This document shows positions 1 through 10,100 of a DNA stretch of 64,000 nt, in pieces; within the stretch, counting starts at the first letter, position 1, and each line of letters begins with the position of its first letter. A program made the position numbers and the translations under genes. Origin of the DNA: Delphinapterus leucas (taxonomy: Eukaryota > Chordata > Mammalia > Artiodactyla > Monodontidae); contig NW_022098043.1 of assembly GCF_002288925.2 (NCBI RefSeq), forward strand, positions 7,009,810 to 7,073,809, read 5' to 3'. A model generated the notes under the pieces. That model ran no database searches. It was not told the origin of the DNA and worked only from the letters and a program-made list of their open reading frames with translations.

Positions 1-321
1 AGTAAAACCTTCAACAGAAATGATTGGGGAGGTTGGGGGAAGTGATGTGGTAAATATTTAAGCCTTAAAATGTATGGTGCTCTCTAATCAGTACTGGAAT
101 TTAAAATTTACACCTGTGAAAGAAGGAAACTACTGTAGAAGTTGCTGCTGGACTTTGTTACTATTATATTTGGCTGAATGAATAAACTTTAGCAGTTCAC
201 TTTACATAGTAGTTTGCTTCCTGCCTCCTTTGTTTAGGTAATTATTTGAAATTAGAAAAGCCTGATGGCTTAGTGATTTCTCGGGGTCAGGAACTTAGGA
301 GATGTAAAAGTATTCCTTTCC

Positions 322-455
322 TTTTTTTTTTTTTTTTTTTTTTTTTTGGGCGCGCTGTGTGGCTTGCAGGATCTTAGTTCCCCGACCAGGGATTGAACCC
401 CAGGCCACTGCAGTGAAAGCATCCAGTCCTAACCCTGGACAGCCAGGGAATTCCC
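322..455 (-). repeat. CHR-type tRNA SINE, older copy
   Basis: A T-run leads into GGGCGCGCTGTGTGGCTTG and ends in ...CCAGGGAATTCCC, the inverted start of a CHR/tRNA SINE. Similar pyrimidine-rich words (TATTCCTTTCC and TATTCTTTTCC) flank it as a decayed target duplication. Confidence 0.85.
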
Positions 456-615
456 AAATTATTCTTTTCCTTGGCTCCAGTGTATGATTTTGAATAGTTC
501 TTATTCAATTTATTATATATTTGTCCAATTTATATTGTAAAGAAAACCTTTGACCATAATAGGTCAAAAAAGCTGTATATATAATTTTAGTATGTTGGAT
601 TACTAAGTAATTTTT

Positions 616-811
616 GTTTTGTTTTGTTTTTTTTGTGGTACGCGGGCCTCTCACTGTTGTGGCCTCTCCTGTTGTGGAGTGCAGGCTCAGCGGCCATGGC
701 TCACAGGCCCAGCCGCTCCGCGGCATGTGGGATCTTCCCGGACCGGGGCACGAACCCGTGTCCCCTGCATCGGCAGGCAGACTCTCAACCACTGCGCCAC
801 CAGGGAAGCCC
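616..811 (-). repeat. CHR-2-like SINE, young copy
   Basis: The T-rich tail, GTACGCGGGCCTCTCACTG and the end ...CCACCAGGGAAGCCC mark a full minus-strand copy. A perfect 15-bp target duplication TACTAAGTAATTTTT is at 601-615 and 812-826. ORFs at 505-828 in several frames are read from this SINE. Confidence 0.95.
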
Positions 812-1387
812 TACTAAGTAATTTTTAATGAGAGAAATAAAAATTCTTATTTTAGAATTGTTAGCTATGACTGGTAAAATTAATCCAGTAGTTTGTAGTT
901 ATAGACCTGTTCACAGTCTTTTGTAATGTTTGTTATACAAATGTATTACCTCATATAGGTAGAATACTAGAAACAAATTAACTTGTTATAATTGCACAGG
1001 GTTCATTCTAGATAATTAGGAAAATTCAGAAAGCATAAAGAAGAGTTATAAATAAGAGCCACTTGTAATTCTATCACCCAGATAACCAGTATTTATATTT
1101 TCCTAAATTCTTATTCATGTATGTCTACACACACATATCCACACAAAGTGGAAAAGATAGATCTAAAAGATGATCTATTTTTTAAAGGAGAATTCATTTG
1201 CTTCTTTAAATAGTGAACCTGCAGATACACGGAGATATGTAGAGAGAGGGATTCCCATACCTTGAACATTTAGCAGCTTACCCTCTAACTCCTGCCATAT
1301 TTCTTGGGGATTTTAATATCCCTGTAGACCATTTTAAGAGTCTGAATAAAATTCATAGACTTTTAGAAGAAACCAATTACATTTAAA

Positions 1388-1576
1388 GATTTTTGTTGAT
1401 GTGGATCATTTTTGAAGTCTTTATTGAATTTGTTACAATATTGCTTCTGTTTTATGTTTTGGTTCCTTGGCCACGAGGCACGTGGGGTCTTAGCTCTCCA
1501 CCAAGGATTGAACCCGCACCCGCACCCCCTGCATTGGAAGGCGAAGTCTTAACCACTGGACTGCCAGGGAAGTCCC
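1388..1576 (-). repeat. CHR-type tRNA SINE, older copy with extended tail
   Basis: The tRNA-related part (CCACGAGGCACGTGGGGTCT to ...GGGAAGTCCC) is preceded by a T-rich stretch. The 20-bp duplication AGAAACCAATTACATTTAAA occurs at 1368-1387 and 1577-1596, which sets the borders. Confidence 0.9.
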
Positions 1577-2730
1577 AGAAACCAATTACATTTAAATGTA
1601 GTTATCAAAATACTGACACAAATTTGTAATACAGTAAAATAAGTGCAAACCAAAGAGCAGGTTCCAGCGGCCAAGACACTGTAATTGTTCAGTTGATGAG
1701 CACAGTAAATGGATAGGTATAAAATCAGGTTATCTGCAACAATGATAATGTGACAATGAAAACCGTGATGTCCACTGGCAGTAGAGTCACGGTTACTGCT
1801 AATCCTTCTGTGGCTTACTGTCGCCATTAATAATGTAGGGAATACTACTGTGTACCACTGTTGTAGACAGTCTTCAGCTGACCTCATTAACAGCTTCTCT
1901 CCTTCAGTGATTTTGTCTTTCACTCTGCCTCAGTCCTTCTGAGGGTCATAGCTACCTTTTTCTTCCTTAGTTTAAATTTCATACATCTTATTCCATCCTA
2001 TTTTTCCTCCTCTTCTTAAAATTATAAAATGTAACACATTCATCGAAGTTAAAATACAAAAATGTATGGCTCAGAGAATTATCACAAAGTGAATGTCTTC
2101 ACGAGTACCACCCAGGTCAAGAAAAAACATTCCCAATACTCCAAAGATTCCTGTGTGCCCCACCCAGTTGCAGTCTCCTTCCTCCTGAAATATAGCCAGT
2201 AATCTGACTTATATGGAAATCACTTTTTAATCTTTTTGCTTTAGCATTTTACCGTGTAAGCTTGTACCCCTAAACATTATAGTTTAGTTTACCCTTTTGC
2301 CTCCTGGGATGTAGCCAGGTGAAATCTAACCCATCACTAAATCTTAATCTGCCTCCTCTGCTCCTTCATCTGGGCCATTGATCCCTGGAGAAAACACCAC
2401 AGGTATGTCTGTCTCTCTTCTTAACCTTTTTATTTTGGAGAATTTCAAATTTATAGGAGAAAACCCAATCTGACAGTTTTGATCTTTTAACTGGATCAGT
2501 TCATCTATTTATACTCCTAATTCCTCTAATTCAAATTTACATCACTTTTTATAGTTCCCTGTCACTTGCATATATTTTCAAGTTTCTCATTTCTCTAAAC
2601 ATAGAGAGCCCAGTTTTATAATCCATGACTGATATTGGTGGAATATTATTCAGGTTTATTTTTGCTGTCTGATTTGGTTATTTTAATGTTGCCATGTCTT
2701 CCGTACCTGGTTATCTCTGGAAAACTTTTA

Positions 2731-2854
2731 TTTTATTTTTTATTTTTGCCGCACTGCATGGCATGTGGGATCTTGTTCCCTCACCAGGAATCGAACCTGC
2801 GCCCCCTGCAGTGGAAGTGCAGAGTCTTAACCACTGGACCACCAGGGAAGTCCC
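2731..2854 (-). repeat. CHR-type tRNA SINE
   Basis: The tRNA-related block from GCCGCACTGCATGGCATGTG to CCAGGGAAGTCCC is clear. CTGGAAAA followed by T's flanks both sides. Confidence 0.85.
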
Positions 2855-3483
2855 TGGAAAATTTTTTACGGGGATTCACTTAGGGCTGGGATGAAGCCAC
2901 CTCCTTCAGAGAGACCTCAGGTTTCTTTCTGCCAGGCACCTGGGGTCCCTACTAGTTAGGTATCATCACAGATCAAGTTCGCTGCTTGAGGTTCCCTTGC
3001 TCACTCACGCTATAAGAACCCGGCCAATTTAACACACCATGACATTTCCCCCCATTCTCTTCCTGTTGTTCTGCTCAGGGTTAAGGAGTTTTCTTTAGGT
3101 TCCCTAAGGTTGGGGAGTGGAGAGGTTGTTTCTTACCTGAGGTTGGGAGTGGAGAGGTTGTTTCTCGTTCACCTTTTCCATGAAGTGATTGGGAGAGTGC
3201 AGTGTAGTAGAAAGAAGAGTGGTAGGTGAGTCTAGGTAAGCCCTGAAACGTGGAGTGTGGAAGTGCCCACCTGGTGGATACAACCTGGGCTGGGCTGTTT
3301 GCTATTACTGTTTTGTCCTTTCAGTGATTAACCTGGAAATTATAACATACCTAACTCTTAGAGTTCCTCTAAAAACGGTACAAGGACCTCAAACCACTAG
3401 GAAATCGATATTCTCCTAAGTTGTTTATTGTTTTCATATGTGTTTTAGTTCTACCTTAAAAAAAAAAACTGATAAGGGGAATC

Positions 3484-3559
3484 CTATGCCAGGGGCCTGG
3501 GTTCGATCCCTAGTTGGGGAAGTAAGCTCCTACAAGCTGCTTGGTGTGGCCACAGCTGC

Positions 3560-3561
<2 letters not shown>
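3484..3561 (+). repeat. tRNA-SINE fragment seeding a CA repeat
   Basis: GGGGCCTGGGTTCGATCCCT holds a B-box-like tRNA motif. The SINE 3' part runs directly into the CA-rich array. Confidence 0.65.
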
Positions 3562-3607
<46 letters not shown>

Positions 3608-3718
3608 CCCTCAGCTGCCAAGCACACACACACACACACCAGCCCTCAGCTGCCAAACACACACATACACACACACACACAAGCCCTCAGCTGCCAAACA
3701 CACACACACACACACACT
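3562..3718 (+). repeat. (CA)n with interspersed 17-nt unit
   Basis: Blocks of CA dinucleotides alternate with near copies of AGCCCTCAGCTGCCAA. Three interspersed copies are visible and a fourth is partial (AGCCCTCA). The Thr-His ORF across it is a low-complexity shadow. Confidence 0.95.
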
Positions 3719-5389
3719 AGCCCTCATAGGATGCCTTATCTGTAGAATTATTGTTGTTAGTTTACTTACCTCCTTTGTTTATCATTCCTTTTAATATTCT
3801 AGACCTTCCATCTGGAACACTTGAATTAAGTTTGTAAAAATGCCTTTAGTAAGGATCTGTTGGTATCAAGTTATTTTCAGCATACTGTCTGGAAGTATAT
3901 TTATTTCTTGTGAAATTTACTCTAAGGATTAACAGTTATTTTCACTCAGTACAATTAGAGATTCTGTTGTCTTAGGGCTTCCTTTGTTGCTGTTGTAAAG
4001 TTGGTTGTGGTTTAATTCTTGTTTCTTTATAGGTGACCTGTTTTATTTTGTCTGATTTTGAAGATCTTTTTTTTGTTTGTTTTTGTTTTGGTGTTTTGCA
4101 GTGCCACTGTGACCTGTTTGGGTTGAATTTTAGTGTATTTATCCTCCCTAAAGGATAAATTTCTCAACCATTATGTCTTAATTTTTTTTCTCTTTTCCAT
4201 TCATTCATCTCTCCTTCTGGAATTATATTAGTCATGTATTAAGATTTTAACTTTGCCATCCATGTCTCCTAACTCTTGCTTTGTCCTGCATTCTACATAA
4301 CTTTTCTCAGGTCTACCTTCTACTTTAATGATTCTCTATTTAGGCAAACCTAGTTGCGCTGTTAAAACTTGTGTAGAGTTTCAACTTTCAGTTATTGTAA
4401 TTTTCATTTCTAGAAGCTTGATTTGGTTCTGTATCACATCTTACTTTCATTTTTTATAATCTCATTCCTTTTAGTTTTTATTCTATCATTTATTTCTTTA
4501 AACATAACGTTCTACTTATTTTTACTTTTTCCAGTAACTGAGATGAAAAACTTCATGGGTTATTTACCTGTTGTTTCCTGCCTCTCAGTTATAGTGACTT
4601 GTGTCCTTTGTGTTTTGTGTTGTGTTTGTGTGTGTTTATGTGTATGTTGGACTGAATTCATATTCCTTAGAACTGTCACTCATTCTAGGACCACATCAAA
4701 CTACATTCTTGGCTTGAGGTTTTTCTGTCTTCCTAGGTAGTATGAATTCTTGGTTGAAATATTCATGAGGGCTAGATTCTTAAAAACTTGCAACAGATAT
4801 TTGTTTTTTTCCTCACCCCAAGAGTCAAAGTATAAGGCAGATAATTTTTTCCTGCTATTTCCTCTGCAGGGTAGGTTCATTTCTCCTTATTTCTTAAACT
4901 GAAGAATCCTAGTTTCACGATGTGAGTCCTCTTCTAGACTCCTCACCTTTTAAGGATCTTAGCTTTGGTCCCACAAACCTCTTAAATGTGAAAAAAACAG
5001 TTGAAGTTGATAAAGTTTCACATAATACTCTCAGCAGGAAATTGGTTTCATTTTCCTTAACCTCCCTAGCTTCCTGCCTTCACATAGTATTTGGCTTCTG
5101 AGAATTCTTCATTTGTTGCCAGATGATCATTGCATCTTAAAAGATTTTAAAGTATTTTTATCTTAGTATTTTAAATTTATTTTCAGCTGGGGGGGGTTAG
5201 GTGGGCTTTGCTTCAGGTATTAATCTGCATTACCGTGTCCCCCCACTGAGCTAAAGGAATGCAGGACTTTGTCATTTCAGTCAACTGCTGTATTCTCCAT
5301 GCCTAAAACAGTGTCTAGAATGTTTATTATTTGTTGAATGAGTGACTGGCTATACCTTTATGACTGACTTCTTGCAGTTTTAAGGAAAT

Positions 5390-5690
5390 TACAGTGATGA
5401 AACAAAGATGTGTGCAAAGATTTTTATGACAAAGGTAATTATTTAATGGCCATAAAATGCTACCAGTTTAAATGTCCAGCAGTGAGGGAGTGGTTCAATA
5501 TAATGTGGTACTTGTATATAGTCACTATAAATAATTTTCAGAAGAATATTTAATGATGTGGAAAGATGTTAATGATATATTTGTTGGAAAAAATCTATAA
5601 GTTTCAATATTAATAGTGGTTATGTCTGTGTTGTAGGATTGCTGATGAATTTTTCTAATTTTTATTAATAAAATGTGTAGTAGCAGTGAT
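5390..5690 (+). repeat. Old L1-like 3' fragment
   Basis: The order of phrases (AAATGTCCAGCAGTGAGGGA, then TGTGGTACTTGTATA, then GTGGAAAGATGTTAATGATA) resembles the 3' end of old mammalian L1 elements. The match is by eye only. Confidence 0.5.
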
Positions 5691-5888
5691 TGCTTTAAGT
5701 AGTTTCCTCCCTATAATTAGTTTAAGTTTAGAATGTTTAAAAGATTTTTTTCAAACTTAAAAATATTTTGTCTTAAAACGTAAATGTTCGTTCATTTGCT
5801 GATATTTTGATGTATGGATAAAGCCTTCTCTTCTTGCATAAACCATGTGCATAGTAGATAGGCTGTGATATGTAGGTTTTGTTTATTT

Positions 5889-6246
5889 ATTTTAATTTAT
5901 CTATTTTATTTATTATTTATTTTTGGCTGCGTTGGGTCCCCGTTGCTGCGTGCAGGCTTTCTCTAGTTGCTGCAGGCGGGGGCTACTCCTCGTTGAGTTG
6001 CACAGGCCTCTCATTGCGGTGGCTTCTCTTGTTGAGAAGCATGGGCTCTAGGCACGCGGGCTTCAGTAGTTGTGGCACGCGGGCTCAGTAGTTGTGGCTC
6101 GCCGCCTCTAGAGCGCAGGCTCAGTAGTTGTGGCGCACAGGCTTCATTGCTACGCAGGATGTGGGGTCTTCCCGCAGCAGGGATCGAACCCGTGTCCCCT
6201 GCATTGGCAGGCGGACTCCCAACCACTGCGCCACCAGGGAAGCCCC
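5889..6246 (-). repeat. CHR-1-like SINE, long form
   Basis: The long copy starts at TTTTGGCTGCGTTGGGTC and ends CCACCAGGGAAGCCCC. The duplication GGTTTTGTTTATTT is at 5875-5888 and 6247-6260. Confidence 0.93.
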
Positions 6247-6371
6247 GGTTTTGTTTATTTAAAGTGGAATAGTTAATAAGTTAAAATACTCATAAAGAAA
6301 TCTGAGTGCAGAACCCAGTCTAGATTTTTATTGTTTCTTTCTCTGTATTTTCTATTCGTCTTGTCTACACC

Positions 6372-6503
6372 GATTTTTTTTTTCCCTCTCTTTTGGCCGT
6401 GCCACGAGGCTTGTGGGATCTTAGTTCCCTGACGAGGGATCAAACCCACGTCATCGGCATTGAAAGCACCGAGTCCTAACCACTGGCCGACCAGTGAATT
6501 CCC
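6372..6503 (-). repeat. CHR-type tRNA SINE, older copy
   Basis: The block GGCCGTGCCACGAGGCTTGT to ...GTGAATTCCC is flanked by CTTGTCTACACC on both sides. Confidence 0.88.
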
Positions 6504-6991
6504 TTGTCTACACCTATTTTGAAAGCAATTTTCCTTAATGACTTATCTCCAATTTTTAAAAAACATTTTTCTCTTTTCTAGAAACAATAGCTTTTTAGCT
6601 TTGCACTCAAATCTTATTAGTTTGTGTGTAGTTAATTTTTGTAATAAGTTGGAAAATATTAACAACTGATTCTTGGTAAGCATATGGCTCAGCCTGTTAA
6701 TGCAGAAGGGAAAGTATACTTCAGAATAGCTTCGTAACCCTGAGTGCCCAGAATGCCGTAGCTTTCCACCTGTATATTTTGCAGAGGGAATGGAGAGTCG
6801 ATACAGTGAGCTGCTTAAAACAATGCCTGCTACTTTATTTTATGAGACTAAATTCTTTAAATCTTAGGTGACATATTTTGAACTCTGTCAGATGCATAAA
6901 GAATTGTAATCATTACAATTCAGGCTCAGGATATAAGAAGAAGTAATGTTATCCAAAATTTCTTTCATTTTTCCCCTTTCTCCTTCCCTAG

Positions 6992-7171
6992 GTGGGTCCT
7001 ATGTGTATGAACTCAGTGCAGTCCTCATACACAGAGGAGTGAGTGCTTATTCCGGTCACTACATTGCCCATGTGAAAGATCCACAGTCTGGTGAATGGTA
7101 TAAGTTTAATGACGAAGACATAGAAAAGATGGAGGGGAAGAAATTACAACTAGGGATTGAGGAAGATCTAG
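6992..7171 (+). CDS. USP48: USP48 exon W1: catalytic His box
   Basis: The exon is 180 nt, flanked by a pyrimidine-rich acceptor ending AG at 6990-6991 and donor GTAAAA at 7172. It begins with the last two bases of a Gly codon and encodes [20 protein letters not shown] followed by SGHYIAHVK. The His in GHYIAHVK is the general base of the Cys protease triad. WYKFND, about 24 residues later, should hold the Asn/Asp partner. The exon ends one base into a codon, so it is symmetric with the next phase-1 exons. Confidence 0.98.
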
Positions 7172-10100
7172 GTAAAACCTTTAAGTTGTGAGTGCCCTTT
7201 TAAAATATAATTTTTTTTTTTACCAGAAATGTTTGTGATAAATTATTATGGCCCAAGATTGTTATGGACTATCAAGGCTATTTGCATTTCTTAAACACAT
7301 GAAATCTCTGAACATCTGTTATAGAAATGCTTGAATTTTTTTAAAAAATGATTTTGCTCCAGAGATGGTTTCCATAATGTCATGTTTTCAGTGCAGTTTG
7401 AAGGCACAAATTTAATTTTCAATTAACAGGTTAATTGTGGGCAGCTAGGGAAGAGGATGGTGAGTATTAAGCTAAAAATTATGAGTAGTAGATGTAATAT
7501 AGTAGGATTTGTAGTCCTTTTCTCTGGGTCAGGAAATTTATTTTGGGGAAATAAGTATAGCAGGGGAACTTTGTTCCCTGAGCAGTGTCCACCCCTCTCT
7601 GTTAAGTATCTTACTCCATCCCTAGAGTGTGGAGCAGTGCCTCTGGGGAATAAGCTGCTTGCTGTTTTGTAGTAATGAGGTATGCTGTAAACGATACCTC
7701 CTGAAATAGTATTATTCTAGTGTGTAGCTCTCATCACCTCGGTTTTCGTGGGCTACATACCCATTTATTGTCGAATGGAGTGGCTGTTCTTCCAATAGGA
7801 GCCATCTTGGCTGAGGTTCTCATCACTTTCTTACCGTGTTTGTCATTTTGGGGTGCGGCACGGACAATGGGATGCAAAAAGAGAAAAGGATTGGGAGTAG
7901 GTGTGTGTCTCCTGCCACCCTTCTTTCTTAAAGGATCAGTACCTCTTTCCCAAGGTGGAGTAGCATGGCAGTTAAGGTTGGCTTTCAGGAAGGCCTGGGG
8001 AATCTTGCTGCAGATGTCCATGTGGTGGCTCTATTCTTGTAATTGGAAGAAGTATTTTCTATTTTTTTATGTATACCATTTTTTTCTTTTTGCGGTACGC
8101 GGGCCTCTCCCGTTGCGGAGCACAAGCTCCGGACGTGCAGGCTCAGCAGCCATGGCTCACGGGCCCAGCCACTCCACGGCATGTGGGATCTTCCCGGACC
8201 GGGGCACGAACCTGTGTCCCCTGCATCGGCAGGCAGACTCTCAACCACTGCGCCACCAGGGAAGCCCTATGTATACCATTTTTATTCATCAATTATACCT
8301 CAGTAAAGCTTGAAAAGAGAAAGTGGGAGGTATGCTGGGTTTGCCTGCTCTGAGGAGCGCTCAACCCAGGCTTGATGCTAGAAGTATTTTCTAATTTTAA
8401 ATCACATTTTAGACATGTAGCAATCTTGCTCCCACTTTACCTAAGTAATACTTAGGCTCTTAACATTTGCTTATATATTTTCTTATCGTGATATTCTTAC
8501 TAGGAACAAAATTGACATGTAGTTTTAAATTGTAAATAATTAAAATTCGGCTTTATTTGACTGTTCTTTACTGGGGTTTATTTGATCTGTTTCATTACAG
8601 TGAGAAAATTGTAGGATTAAAAGCATTATTAAGGCTCTCCTGTCTTCTACATATAGATAGTCCTAAATTTTAAAACAGTTCAATAGAAAGAGACTCTACA
8701 TGTATGAGGACCCCATTCCAATTTTTTTTTTTTTTTTTTTTTTATTGCGGTATGCAGGCCTCTCACTGTTGTGGCCTCTCCCGTTGCGGACTCTCAACCA
8801 CTGCGCCACCAGGGAAGCCCCCATTCCAATGTTTTAATACCTCTCATTATATGCAGCTTACATTGCTCCTTTTATCTATTTTATCAAAAATAGAAAATAC
8901 TTATTCATTAAATTCCATTAGTCAGTCATTACTATATTCTCTTGTGAACTTCTATGAATCATTTTATATTCCATCTTATACAAATTAATGAACATTTTTT
9001 TTTGAGTTTTTCCTTTTTTAAAAAAATTCTTAAAAATTTATTTATTTATTTTTGCTGTGTTGGGTCTTCTTTTATGTGCCTGGGCTTTCTCTAATTGCGG
9101 CAAGTGGGGGCCACTCCTCATCGCGGTGCGCGGGCCTCTCACTATCGCGGCCTCTCTTGTTGCGGAGCACAGGCTCCAGATGCGCAGGCTCAGTAATTGT
9201 GGCTCACGGGGCTAGTTGCTCCGCAGCATGTGGGATCTTCCCAGACCAGGGCTCGAACCCGTGTCCCCTGCATTGGCAGGCAGATTCTCAACCACTGCGC
9301 CACCAGGGAAGCCCAATGAACATCTTAAATCTTAACTTTTTAGTTAGGAATGACCAACGTCTTTTCTTTGTATACATGCTCCTGAGAGTTTTAATTCCCT
9401 ATGACTGGTCTTCAAACATACTTGCTCCTGTAGTCCCTATAAGAATATTGAACAACTTTTGTATTTCATTGCACATTTTAAAATCCAGCATTTTTCATTG
9501 TAAATTTAAATAGCTTCAAATAATGTAACTTCTGACAAATTATAAATATTGAAACTTAAAATGCAGCATTACTGTTGTATCCAAATGAAATTACATAACA
9601 TATAGATTCCATACATCCATGTCATCCTTTTCAGAGTTAAATGAACTGATCTTTTTTTATGACAGGATTTTTTTTTTTTATGTTTCCTTTTTCTCCTATA
9701 CTAGTGTTTCCGTTACACTGACCCTATAGAATTTCATTCTGATGGAATATACTAAGTTTTCTGTAGCTATAAAACTCTAAATAGTTAGAAAGTACTTCTG
9801 GATTGAGTGTCCTTTTTTTTTTTTAAATAAAACTATATAATTGATCAAACCAATGTAAGTGTGTTAGAAATTTAAAAAAATTGAACAGCAAAATTTTACT
9901 GTAAACATATATTTTGGTGAGATAAGACTTTTTTTGTCACAGGTAAGAGGTTATATCTTTCTTTTGTAAGGTGGGGAGGCAGATGACTGAAAGGAGAGGT
10001 GGAAACCATCAGTGAAACCTGAACAATTTTAGAAAAATACATTGTCTAATTGAGGATCTGGTAATTGATTTCCTCAGAACTATCCATGACCTCCTACCCA

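Larger units (their letters stand above)
1..6991 (+). other. USP48: USP48 intron, partial (upstream of the first exon in the window)
   Basis: I recognise no USP48 coding sequence here. The preceding exon should encode the residues before the glycine pair at 6992 and is not present. The stretch holds CHR-type SINEs (about 322-455, 616-811, 1388-1576, 2731-2854, 3484-3561, 5889-6246, 6372-6503), a CA-rich satellite at 3562-3718 and weak L1-like fragments near 2040-2240 and 5390-5690. The rest is AT-rich with no feature I can name. Confidence 0.85.

Noticed and set aside
505..828. ORFs of 65-95 residues on both strands
   Set aside because: All are read from the CHR-2 SINE at 616-811. The same peptides (for example [20 protein letters not shown]) recur at 15415, 41548 and 45884 at other SINE copies.
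3438..3794. ORF of Thr-His repeats
   Set aside because: Translation of the CA dinucleotide array.
7720..8313. 197-residue ORF (+)
   Set aside because: Its second half is SINE sequence, the first half has no family resemblance or splice context, and it lies in a USP48 intron.
9052..9513. 153-residue ORF (+)
   Set aside because: About the first 90 residues come from the CHR-1 SINE at 8999-9314.
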